From positions 36,108-100,107 of the forward strand of contig CALUTP010000008.1 of NCBI GenBank assembly GCA_944323725.1: DNA of 64,000 nucleotides, read 5' to 3'. The notes beneath the pieces are model-generated. The model was not told the origin of the DNA, searched no databases, and saw nothing but the letters and a program-made list of their open reading frames with translations. This document shows, piece after piece, positions 19,901 to 25,616 of the stretch. This DNA comes from Candidatus Gastranaerophilales bacterium. GTDB lineage: Bacteria > Cyanobacteriota > Vampirovibrionia > Gastranaerophilales > Gastranaerophilaceae. The translations under genes and the position numbers were made by a program. Numbering within the stretch: position 1 is the first letter of the stretch; every line of letters begins with the position of its first letter.

Positions 19901-20237
19901 ATTGCTCAATATTTTCACTTGATTGTGAAAGTATATCTAGAAATTCAAATAATTCTTTTTTATCAAGATTTTTGATACCTGCTTTTTTAAGGAATTTACC
20001 AGCTTCACGAGTTGAAAGAGTGTCGTTACCAGCAGCTAACATTAGCTGTTTTTTAAACTCTTTCATTTCATCAGCATCAATAATTCCATCTTTTTTACCA
20101 TCAATACTACCATCAATACTGTCAAATATAGTTTGAAGTTTCTTATCTTCAATTTGTTCTTTTTTTATACCGGCTTTAATTGTTTCGGGATTTACACTTC
20201 CCTGTTTACCATTTCTACCAAGTTTTAGATCACTCAC
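13983..20237 (-). CDS. giant multidomain effector-like protein with a phase-variable-type G run
   Basis: The 2084-residue protein has no signal peptide. An EF-hand-like stretch comes first (DGKKDGIIDADEMKEF, about 42-60). YD-like beta repeats run from about 90 to 350, and a LysM domain lies at about 353-400 (NGESIEALAKKFGCTKQELLDANG). Long helical regions follow, with a hydrophobic Ala/Gly-rich patch (about 905-1070) and two copies of an 18-residue Val/Glu/Pro repeat (about 1368-1403). A kinase-like domain (about 1510-1800) has ADCWLANWDALKDGNI near 1669 and RTDVGGSL near 1692, like the catalytic and metal-binding loops of HipA/phosphoinositide-kinase-type folds. The final 190 residues (LLHATSPRNLEGILENGLVS) resemble ART-superfamily proteins. 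The start is GTG with AAAGGA upstream. Domain names beyond LysM and EF-hand are tentative. Confidence 0.75.
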   Translation of the reverse strand: MSDLKLGRNGKQGSVNPETIKAGIKKEQIEDKKLQTIFDSIDGSIDGKKDGIIDADEMKEFKKQLMLAAGNDTLSTREAGKFLKKAGIKNLDKKELFEFLDILSQSSENIEQSTVEEKNGQKYIHIKYKDGSVETINPDKSAQIATFTEGGGGPGKLIKYDKDRKITEEIIETKDGKKAVTSFNREEKAVETVITDSNTPGIIQTVKYNENEEPESLKIENGTTTENYIYVENGIQLTSKIENKGIPAKEKITNYTYNEDGTTTAVTQEYGKETTRITKGETLLSETIKEQTSNGQTKVTENKLTENGREVIVTEGNNVTTTTYNNENKALSQTKTVDGQEYNVEYDGNGNTKVILQNGESIEALAKKFGCTKQELLDANGGKIRGWAGDDVVVPGELQADDPRLQGRQTKEEAIAAYQVVAAEIQAVEDEVAARKPISFTNKDYDTYEQLAEALFKREGIENPSKRQMKARIEDLQKTNPNIKDGELKGKKVTANVAQEMHNRIADKEKSLQEYNENIKTRKESESIVKRFYQIADDNSGHVSMVKMQKLLDEEVNENNILSVLDAYDKEKHNDSSIIDTITSEVGAGGTEAQKKVLLTILDKLCKAAENAGVSADDIKHARTEFETSMNKEMKAVRRTNPKDMEKAVDFLRGAIVAKNTGNIQDISDEDAIAAFNADFAANDTEAQKSYADAREAEGWTAKVGDTVCGWFGCTTIEDMDKKLGKNAEDVKRLASAAGDEAEFKKIYKEVFGVEFDKNKIAARDAALGNYQRANALSSSINITSNLLKQSDSLDYSGLRNEIKNKLQFDDATIDSVIEQYSDLFNKNISSDSDKKEMLVRFLQETQNQTTAEYREVTKGKSLEQMGKDLDLLTKSAFGTNDIVKDVMQFNENQQMTEMITDSAFEIAGTIALQFVPGLGQMAAARLAVSAAKWGTKAVKVVNYAAKAEKAFATAKKFQNLNKATQIGTQMANAGIATATVETTSGKDAKTIMKKTLMNMSFAGVGASSSLLAPKLMQSFGITNKALANEIAEEIMNAAGSYGVTKVAGDNYGSQDAFIDFATGIIMSRISHIKTPSQKQGVKIDTPAATSEPSLRNNKPTADPPRTPKATPQTDAPTLDIASSNGNATTASVKVGENKANQIREEIDQVVSNPDVSGEDLAQIRQEAGSIQNRDLRREIEQKFDDAVENLPADQKAAFDAINSANTQKNIDHIFEKHSELNNADTRVMNEYINNTNDIDVLNDLKNKLNKKEHTYGGVTANYDRLRKAIDDKIESLKPKNVKTNTQQHDDIVSMLKEKATTGKGLNEDEFKKINDYIATISSDAELKEIRSLLGGKKMTSAQKKQLKESLVNKADEIKNMQVNPNIEDTPVADVEAQPVSKPEVEDTPVADVEAQLVSKPEVEEPVIYYPTPQERMEMGQIGNNINRAKSLGDLDKAQKWLDKMPDCDQKKHLINQLKEKRNKISAANDNVEINRGKKPDNQSSKVQENQNISKQQSEAEIRKQNIEAQKVKIKELDSKYKSEISTATINGKKTQVKIYRNSQQGSNYGYWMQNLNTGELTYVKFPPEGRLLNPETLTYFDARFNQQRSIRIDFDEIADIETQLYGVSAQAKSEALAADLYRAAGVNAPEITLVSDAAGNIGTSSKFMDNLETPDAKNIADIRKGFAADCWLANWDALKDGNIMTQNGKAIRTDVGGSLCYRARGARKGNAFGENVNELTSFFSSKSLSRKYLEGMSRDELISSLKTVTTIDDKTITSLVKKAEANGISNPEFLKEMLIERRNYMKRFQDICEATPQKAGESIADYVARIQKATPKTTYNIGGRSFDEIPISSRIYGNLTAKHAKELEFINKHISMSEHLTPSQKRIFESSYQALENSKSRKIRHNANDILTNDNLLHATSPRNLEGILENGLVSREYSGAIGAGRSDGDPGSMTPMCSDLWDVQENYSIKDYFSKGAKHWSNNGETNFLPNPYEKRGTIVIVFDKKSVDPTLIDNSFSVSKQDSDLYKDGNMSGHRSYTTHRAVPVGLPSNSIDRIIVPTDIYGQSYIDKIKEQITASGLDIKVYDTNGNELFNPSKHRKFF
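16027..16134. repeat. two tandem copies of a 54-bp coding repeat
   Basis: Copies at 16027-16080 and 16081-16134 differ at two positions and encode an 18-residue Val/Glu/Asp/Pro-rich unit of the giant protein. This is a flexible linker that can gain or lose units without changing frame. Confidence 0.9.
19780..19790. repeat. 11-base C run (G run in the coding strand)
   Basis: Eleven consecutive C on the plus strand read as G11 in the giant gene, at about codons 150-153 (TEGGGGPGK). A slip of one base would shift the frame near the 5' end. I see no other G/C run of this length in the window. Confidence 0.9.
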
Positions 20238-20277
20238 GCAAAAATCCTTTCACCTATAAAAATTTTATCTGAAAGAA

Positions 20278-20305
20278 ATATCGGCAATTAATTTTTAAAA
20301 CTTTA
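20278..20305 (-). promoter_or_regulatory. sigma-28 (FliA)-type promoter of the giant gene
   Basis: On the minus strand, TAAAGTTT (20305-20298), 12 bases, GCCGATAT (20285-20278). The GTG start lies 41 bases further. Box sequence and spacing equal those at 12321-12348 apart from the last base. Confidence 0.75.
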
Positions 20306-20482
20306 GAAAAAAGATTATTATATAAAGTATTATTAAGCATTTTCAAACAATATAATATTTTAAATTGGTTTAAAATCTTGTTTTTTATAGAGTTCTAGTA
20401 ATAAAATTAGCCATATGCCTAATATTTTCTATTGATTATTTTTATTACAATAAAAATATTAATGATTTGGGAGAGTGCCTGA

Positions 20483-20650
20483 ATGAATAATGATATGGAA
20501 GATGATCTATTGAATGACAGCGAAAAGATTATAATAGAAATGATTAGACACGATTGTGATGCTAAAGATATTGCAGAAAAATTAAATATAAGTGTTCATA
20601 CAGTTAAATCACATATCAGTAAATTGTCAAGAATGAATATTATAGAATAA
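20483..20650 (+). CDS. 55-residue orphan LuxR/GerE-type HTH protein
   Basis: This small frame encodes little more than a LuxR-type DNA-binding domain: LNDSEKIIIEMIRHDCDAKDIAEKL, then the recognition helix region ISVHTVKSHISKL, then SRMNII. The typical GerE pattern (T-E-x-E ... L-x-I-S-x-x-T-V-K-x-H) is clear. No receiver or ligand-binding domain is attached. GGGAGAG lies upstream of the ATG. It is convergent with the AlkD-like gene with only one base between them. Such single-domain regulators can act as dimers on their own or modulate a larger partner. The target is unknown; the giant gene promoter is the nearest regulatory region. Confidence 0.75.
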   Translation: MNNDMEDDLLNDSEKIIIEMIRHDCDAKDIAEKLNISVHTVKSHISKLSRMNIIE

Positions 20651-20651
20651 T

Positions 20652-21344
20652 TTACCGTTTCAAGCTTTTTAAAATCTGTTTTGTATCAGTTGTAATTCGA
20701 TAAGATTCCGTAATTTTTTGAATAGTTTTGTTATAAATCCAGTTATTGATTTTTGTAATCCGCAAAAAATTCATAGTTATTTGTGGAAATTTTATGTAGC
20801 AAATTGACAATAACCAGGCTATTGCCATTTTTGCATAGTAATCTTCTGTTTTAATATTTTCTATTATACAAAAAATTCTATCAAGATATTTTTCTTCTAC
20901 AAAATAATTAAGCAGCATAACACAGCCAAAACGTATTTCATATTCTTTTTTTGATTTAAAATATGGCTGTATAAAATTCCACATAAGTTCTTTATTATTT
21001 TTTGTGAATTTTAAACCGCAGCAAAAACAATCACATACAGACCAATTATCAATTTCGTTTACAAAATCTTTTATAATAGGCAAAAGAGTGAGAGGATTTT
21101 CTTTTAAAAGCCCGATTACCATACCTTTAAGCATTGTTTCTTCCATATAATCAAAATTTTTACAGTTAATAAAGTTTTGGTAATCTTTTTTATAGATTTC
21201 TTTTGCTATCTTTCTCAAAATTGGAAGCCTTACTCCAGCTACGTTAGATATGTTTGGAATAAGTTTGGCTGAAAAATCTCTGTATTTTTCATCTATTTCT
21301 TCATTAATGCGTTGTTTTACAAAATCTTTGATATCAGAGGGCAT
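20652..21344 (-). CDS. AlkD-like DNA alkylation repair protein
   Basis: This 230-residue, all-helical HEAT-like protein belongs to the DNA_alkylation (AlkC/AlkD) family of glycosylases that remove positively charged alkylated bases. Family stretches include VRLPILRKIAKEI near the N-terminus, the EETMLKGMVIG helix, DNWSVCDCFC in the centre, and AKMAIAWLLSICYIKFP followed by YNKTIQKITESYR towards the C-terminus. It overlaps the 3' end of ispF by 11 bases, so the two are co-transcribed from the ispF promoter. Some relatives have no proven glycosylase activity, so the role is by family only. Confidence 0.85.
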   Translation of the reverse strand: MPSDIKDFVKQRINEEIDEKYRDFSAKLIPNISNVAGVRLPILRKIAKEIYKKDYQNFINCKNFDYMEETMLKGMVIGLLKENPLTLLPIIKDFVNEIDNWSVCDCFCCGLKFTKNNKELMWNFIQPYFKSKKEYEIRFGCVMLLNYFVEEKYLDRIFCIIENIKTEDYYAKMAIAWLLSICYIKFPQITMNFLRITKINNWIYNKTIQKITESYRITTDTKQILKSLKR

Positions 21345-21822
21345 TATTCACCTTTTTCAGCAAAATTACAGCATTGGCTTCTATTGCTAATTCTTGACCT
21401 ACTGCATCCATTTTTTCCTTTGTTTTCGCTTTTATAGAAATTCTGTCTAAATCAGTTTGTAATATAGAAGCCAGCATTTCCTTCATTTTTGGTATATAAG
21501 GCATCATTTTAGGTTGTTGGGCAATAATATTGCTGTCAATATTTTCAATTTGCCAACCTAATTCTGTAATTTTTTTGTAAACATGTTTTAAAAGAACTGT
21601 ACTATCTGCATTTTTATATTTCTTATCAGTATCAGGAAAGAGGGTTCCAATATCTGCAAGAGCAAGTGCTCCAAGCATTGCATCAATCATTGCATGAATT
21701 AGTACATCAGCATCAGAATGCCCTAAAAGTCCTTTTTCATGCGTAATTTTTACTCCGCCTATTATTAAATCTCTTCCAGCAGTTAGTTTGTGAATATCAT
21801 AACCTATACCAATTCTATACAT
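21334..21822 (-). CDS. ispF: 2-C-methyl-D-erythritol 2,4-cyclodiphosphate synthase
   Basis: IspF makes the cyclic diphosphate in the non-mevalonate isoprenoid pathway. The metal ligands Asp9 and His11 are in RIGIGYDIHKL, the third ligand and substrate loop in GHSDADVLIHAMIDA, and the family stretch ADIGTLFPDTD follows. The C-terminus has RISIKAKTKEKMDAVGQ. The length of 162 residues is standard for the trimeric enzyme. AAAGGAAATC precedes the ATG and a good promoter is upstream. IspD is not fused or adjacent. Confidence 0.97.
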   Translation of the reverse strand: MYRIGIGYDIHKLTAGRDLIIGGVKITHEKGLLGHSDADVLIHAMIDAMLGALALADIGTLFPDTDKKYKNADSTVLLKHVYKKITELGWQIENIDSNIIAQQPKMMPYIPKMKEMLASILQTDLDRISIKAKTKEKMDAVGQELAIEANAVILLKKVNNAL

Positions 21823-21841
21823 ATTGATTTCCTTTTTTTTA

Positions 21842-21870
21842 ATTATAGATTACAAAAGATAAAAAATCAA
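21842..21870 (-). promoter_or_regulatory. sigma-70 promoter of ispF-alkD
   Basis: On the minus strand, TTGATT (21870-21865), 17 bases, TATAAT (21847-21842), about 20 bases before the ispF ATG. Confidence 0.75.
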
Positions 21871-21989
21871 AATAACAAAATATTACCTATAGTGTTTTAT
21901 ATCATTCAAATAGTTATCGTTATAATATAATTTTTTGAAACAGAATACAATTTATAAGTTTTTGGTTGTCATTTTTATTATAATTCTGC

Positions 21990-22018
21990 TTGCTTGTGTT
22001 AAAAATATGTGTTATAAT
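21990..22018 (+). promoter_or_regulatory. sigma-70 promoter of the HxlR-type regulator
   Basis: TTGCTT (21990-21995), 17 bases, TATAAT (22013-22018). The leader of about 45 bases carries AAAGGAG before the ATG at 22070. Confidence 0.7.
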
Positions 22019-22069
22019 TAATTGGTATTTTTGAGTATTATAGTTTCTAAAAGATACTAAAGGAGAAAA

Positions 22070-22423
22070 ATGCTTGTAAAAGACCTTCCAAAATGTCCGG
22101 TTGAGACCTCTCTTATGATGCTTAATTCAAAGTGGAAATTTCTCATTTTGCGAGAACTTCTTACTGGTACCAAGCGTTTTGGCGAATTAAAGAAGGCTGT
22201 CGGAAAAATTACTCAAAAAGTTCTGACATCAAATTTAAGAGAAATGGAAGATAATGGTATTGTAGAACGCAAAGTTTTTCCAGAAGTCCCTCCAAGAGTT
22301 GAATATACTCTTTCTGATATTGGATATAGCATGGCTGTAATCCTTGATGCTATGGCTGATTGGGGTTCTGCATATAGACAGCTACTTAAGCTCGTTGAAA
22401 AAAGAAACAAAGTTACTGATTAA
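22070..22423 (+). CDS. HxlR-family winged-helix regulator
   Basis: This 117-residue MarR-like regulator of the HxlR family contains the diagnostic start CPVETSLMMLNSKWKFLILRELLTG. The helix-turn-helix follows (RFGELKKAVGKITQKVLTSNLREME), then the wing (GIVERKVFPEVPPRVEYTLS) and the dimerising C-terminal helix. Members often sense aldehydes, quinones or oxidants, many through a cysteine near the N-terminus, here Cys9. AAAGGAG sets the start. It is upstream of a repeat protein and an aldo-keto reductase, which are plausible but unproven targets. Confidence 0.93.
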   Translation: MLVKDLPKCPVETSLMMLNSKWKFLILRELLTGTKRFGELKKAVGKITQKVLTSNLREMEDNGIVERKVFPEVPPRVEYTLSDIGYSMAVILDAMADWGSAYRQLLKLVEKRNKVTD

Positions 22424-22509
22424 ACTGTACCCGATTGTGTAATTACCCTTCTTATTTTACGTTGTTATAATATTTCAAAACAAATATGATGCTGAATTGG
22501 AGGGTTTAT

Positions 22510-23190
22510 ATGAATTTAGCAGTTGTAAAAAATAGTACTTTGAAATACGAAGATGAAGTGGTGTACAGAAGACGTAGTTCTAGAATTGAGTGTATTCATG
22601 AATTTAATCAGGATACGGGTAAACGTATTCGGACAACTTATTTTGACTATTTTGACGACAAAAAAATTAAATCAATTGAAGAATATGACCAAAAAACAGG
22701 TAAAAGAATTAAATCTACAAATTTTGTTTTATTTAAATCAATTCATGAATATGATCCAAATTCAGGTAAAAAAATTAAAACAACAAATTTTGATATAAGA
22801 AATGATAGAAGGATTACATCTGTACATGAATATAATCAAGAATTCGGGAATATTTCCAGAGTATTAATATACCGCTCGGATGGTAAGTCAATAAGTATGG
22901 TCAAAGAATATAATCCGGAAACTGAACAAATTGTAAGATGTATAAATTATAAAAGAAATTCTAATGCAATAAGTTCAATATCAAATTACGAGGTAAAAAA
23001 AGATCGAACAGTCAAGACAACATTTTATTATAGTCCAATAACCAGAAATTTCACATCACAACCACTATCTGAAAAAGAAAGATTCAAAGAAGATGTAAAT
23101 CCTATTAATGAAATGGATAAAGCAAAAATGGAAAAACTTATTGATAATTTATTCAGAAATAAACTTACTTTTTCTTCTTTATCACTGTAA
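22510..23190 (+). CDS. repeat protein with DUF2963-like EYDxxTGKxIKxT units
   Basis: The 226-residue protein is built almost entirely of tandem units of about 20-25 residues with the pattern I-x-S-I-x-E-Y-[DN]-x-x-[TS]-G-K-x-I-K-[ST]-T-x-F. Five clear units lie between residues about 20 and 150 (HEFNQDTGKRIRTTYF, EEYDQKTGKRIKSTNF, HEYDPNSGKKIKTTNF and more degenerate copies). The pattern recalls the DUF2963 repeats of phytoplasmas and YD-like repeats. It has no signal peptide or membrane segment, and no function can be given. The start at 22510 has GGAGGG upstream; an earlier ATG at 22486 lacks one. Confidence 0.65.
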   Translation: MNLAVVKNSTLKYEDEVVYRRRSSRIECIHEFNQDTGKRIRTTYFDYFDDKKIKSIEEYDQKTGKRIKSTNFVLFKSIHEYDPNSGKKIKTTNFDIRNDRRITSVHEYNQEFGNISRVLIYRSDGKSISMVKEYNPETEQIVRCINYKRNSNAISSISNYEVKKDRTVKTTFYYSPITRNFTSQPLSEKERFKEDVNPINEMDKAKMEKLIDNLFRNKLTFSSLSL

Positions 23191-23210
23191 TTAAATTGAC
23201 AAACTTTACA

Positions 23211-23239
23211 TTTACTAAATAGTTTTTTCAAGTTATATT
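23211..23239 (+). promoter_or_regulatory. sigma-70 promoter of the aldo-keto reductase
   Basis: TTTACT (23211-23216), 17 bases, TATATT (23234-23239), followed by AGGGGGG before the ATG at 23261. Confidence 0.55.
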
Positions 23240-23260
23240 TTTATAGGGGGATAATAAAAA

Positions 23261-24085
23261 ATGGCATATACAATGAGCAAAACTTTGAACAATGGTGTTA
23301 AAATTCCGGTATTAGGTCTAGGAGTTTTTGAATCGGCATCAGAAACGCGCAATGCAGTAAGATTTGCTTTAGAAAATGGTTATAGACATATAGATACCGC
23401 AAAATTTTACGGTAATGAAAAAGATGTAGCTCAAGGTATCGCTGATAGTAATATTCCGCGAAAAGAAGTTTTTGTGACAACAAAAATTTGGAATGATGAT
23501 ATGCGAGCTCATAATCAACGTGAGGTGATAGAACAGAGTATTGAAAATCTTGGTGGAGATTATATAGATTTACTATTAATTCATTGGCCAGTAAAGGATG
23601 TTTTTGTTGAAACTTGGAAAATTATGGAAGAATATTACAAAAAAGGTTGTATAAAAGCCATTGGAGTAAGTAATTTTCATAGACAACATATGGAAGAACT
23701 ATTGAAAAATGCAGAGATTATACCAGTTTGTAATCAAATAGAACTTCATCCATATCTTTCTCAGGTAGAACTCGTAGAATATAATTCACAACACAATATT
23801 GCAACAGAATGCTGGGGACCGCTTGCACGAGGTAAGGTATTTTCTGATGATACTCTTCAAGCTATTGCTGATAAATATAACAAAACAGTTTCTCAAGTTG
23901 TAATAAGATGGGAAATCCAAAGAGATTTAATAACTATTCCAAAATCTATTCGTCCTGATAGGATTCTTGAAAATTCTCAAGTGTTTGATTTTGAACTTAA
24001 TAAAGATGATATGAAACTTATTAATAATTTAAATGAGGATATGCGGATGATGCCTGAAGCTAATCCGGATACTTTTAATTTTTAA
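23261..24085 (+). CDS. aldo-keto reductase
   Basis: This NADPH-dependent oxidoreductase of the AKR superfamily, close to the AKR5 group (2,5-diketo-gluconate and methylglyoxal reductase-like), is 274 residues long. The catalytic tetrad can be read as Asp45 and Tyr50 (HIDTAKFYGNE), Lys75 (VTTKIWND) and His108 (LLIHWP). Cofactor-binding stretches GVSNF and IPKS are in place. Members detoxify small aldehydes; the substrate is unknown. A nitrilase-family gene follows after 26 bases in the same direction, so they probably form one transcript. Confidence 0.93.
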   Translation: MAYTMSKTLNNGVKIPVLGLGVFESASETRNAVRFALENGYRHIDTAKFYGNEKDVAQGIADSNIPRKEVFVTTKIWNDDMRAHNQREVIEQSIENLGGDYIDLLLIHWPVKDVFVETWKIMEEYYKKGCIKAIGVSNFHRQHMEELLKNAEIIPVCNQIELHPYLSQVELVEYNSQHNIATECWGPLARGKVFSDDTLQAIADKYNKTVSQVVIRWEIQRDLITIPKSIRPDRILENSQVFDFELNKDDMKLINNLNEDMRMMPEANPDTFNF

Positions 24086-24111
24086 AAGATTATTTAAAAG
24101 AAAGGATATTT

Positions 24112-24918
24112 ATGGCTGGAATTTTAAATCTTCAATTTACACCAAAATCAGGTGATAAGGAATTTAATCTGCAAAAAGTTAGTCAAATGATTTCACAATA
24201 TTGTGACAAAAAACTTGATTTAATTATTTTACCAGAATTTTTCAGTACAGGAATCTGTGACGATGCCTTTATAAATTTCCCTGAAGATACAAAAGGCGGA
24301 GTGGTTGTAAAATTTCTTTCAGCAGTCGCTAAAAGATTTAATACTAATATTATATGCGGCACAGTAAGTGAAAAAGTAGAGGATAAGCTTTATAATACAG
24401 CCTTTGTATTAAATAGAAATGGAGAAATTATAGGAAAATATCGAAAGATTCATTTATACAATTTCTTTGGTGGAAATGAAGGAACTTATACTGATGCAGG
24501 TAATGATATTTTAGTTGTTGATTTAGATTTTGCAAAAGTTGGTGTAAGTGTCTGCTTTGACATTAAATTCCCGCTTCTATATAAAGAATTGATAAGACAA
24601 GGTGCAGAAATTATCGTATCACCTTCTGCATGGAGTATTCTATCTTCTGCAAAAAATAAAGAAAAAGAAATTTTTATAAAAACTTGGGAGGCTATGAATA
24701 TTTGCAGAGCAACAGAAAGTCTTGTATATTTTATTACATCAAATCTTACAGGAAAAACGGTTCCATATCTAGAAAGTATAGGACATTCAATGATTACAGC
24801 ACCGATGGGTGAGGTAATTTGCAATGCAGGATTTGCTGAAACTCCGATATATGCAGACCTTGATATGAAAGTTGTTCGAGATTTAAAAGGTAAAGTACCT
24901 GTAGCTTTAATAGATTAA
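24112..24918 (+). CDS. nitrilase-superfamily carbon-nitrogen hydrolase
   Basis: This 268-residue C-N hydrolase has its catalytic triad visible as Glu42 (ILPEFF), Lys112 (GKYRKIHLYN) and Cys148 (VGVSVCFDIKFP). The family hydrolyses nitriles, amides or N-carbamoyl compounds; branches include omega-amidase (Nit2) and carbamoyl-putrescine hydrolase, and the sequence does not decide between them. AAAGGA precedes the ATG. It is the second gene of the aldo-keto reductase unit and converges with the CheD-like gene. Confidence 0.9.
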   Translation: MAGILNLQFTPKSGDKEFNLQKVSQMISQYCDKKLDLIILPEFFSTGICDDAFINFPEDTKGGVVVKFLSAVAKRFNTNIICGTVSEKVEDKLYNTAFVLNRNGEIIGKYRKIHLYNFFGGNEGTYTDAGNDILVVDLDFAKVGVSVCFDIKFPLLYKELIRQGAEIIVSPSAWSILSSAKNKEKEIFIKTWEAMNICRATESLVYFITSNLTGKTVPYLESIGHSMITAPMGEVICNAGFAETPIYADLDMKVVRDLKGKVPVALID

Positions 24919-24924
24919 TGAATT

Positions 24925-25560
24925 TTACATATTTAAATCAAAAAAATGTTCCTGTTCACCTACAGTTGTAATTTTTAGTTTATTAGAATTTTTAGTATCA
25001 AATTGAAAAATATTTGCTGAGGAGAAAAAAGCTGGGCGATGTTTACTTTTGTATAAATATACTTGTTCATTATAATTTTTGTTAAAATATTTATCCATAA
25101 CAGCTCTAACTTTTTCAAATATATTATTAACACAAGGTTTTAATATTCCAGCATCGTCATAACCTGGAACATTAAAAAATAAATTCGGTTTTTTTGATTT
25201 ATCAATAAATTTTTCATATGTCTGAAGTTGTTTATCAATAGCTAAAGCTTGCAATTCTTTTGATTGAGGTAACGGTGTATAGTGTGAAAGAATAGTAATT
25301 GGGTAGCCATCCTTTCCTTTGATTACTATACCTACTGCATTACAGCTTGCAAGTGCATCTGTATATATTGTATTTATTTTATCAGGTAAAATTCTTACAG
25401 CTTTACATTCATTCATTCCTACATGAACGATTTTATTGTCACCTTCTCGTACCATTTTTGCCAGAATCATTTCAGGCATGTTATTTATTGCAGTTCTATT
25501 TTCACTTGTTAGTTTTGATAATTTAGGTAAAATTTTTCTTGTTAAATTTAATATTGGCAC
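24925..25560 (-). CDS. CheD/CNF-fold protein, candidate glutamine deamidase
   Basis: This 211-residue protein has no signal peptide. Residues 44-98 match the CheD pattern: IVHVGMNECKAV corresponds to the CheD first strand, then Thr67-x5-Cys73 (YTDALASCNAVGIVI) and His93 in ILSHYTPLP. In characterised CheD the Thr/Cys/His triad deamidates receptor glutamines, and the same fold occurs in the toxin CNF1. The Thr-Cys spacing of six is the same; the Cys-His spacing is 20 instead of 17. Residues 110-211 are an added C-terminal part I do not recognise. No chemotaxis genes are near. The start is GTG with GGAAGG upstream. Confidence 0.55.
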   Translation of the reverse strand: MPILNLTRKILPKLSKLTSENRTAINNMPEMILAKMVREGDNKIVHVGMNECKAVRILPDKINTIYTDALASCNAVGIVIKGKDGYPITILSHYTPLPQSKELQALAIDKQLQTYEKFIDKSKKPNLFFNVPGYDDAGILKPCVNNIFEKVRAVMDKYFNKNYNEQVYLYKSKHRPAFFSSANIFQFDTKNSNKLKITTVGEQEHFFDLNM

Positions 25561-25616
25561 GAATAACCTTCCTTATAATATTATAAAAACAATTACAGAA
25601 AGGAAATTGACTTTTT

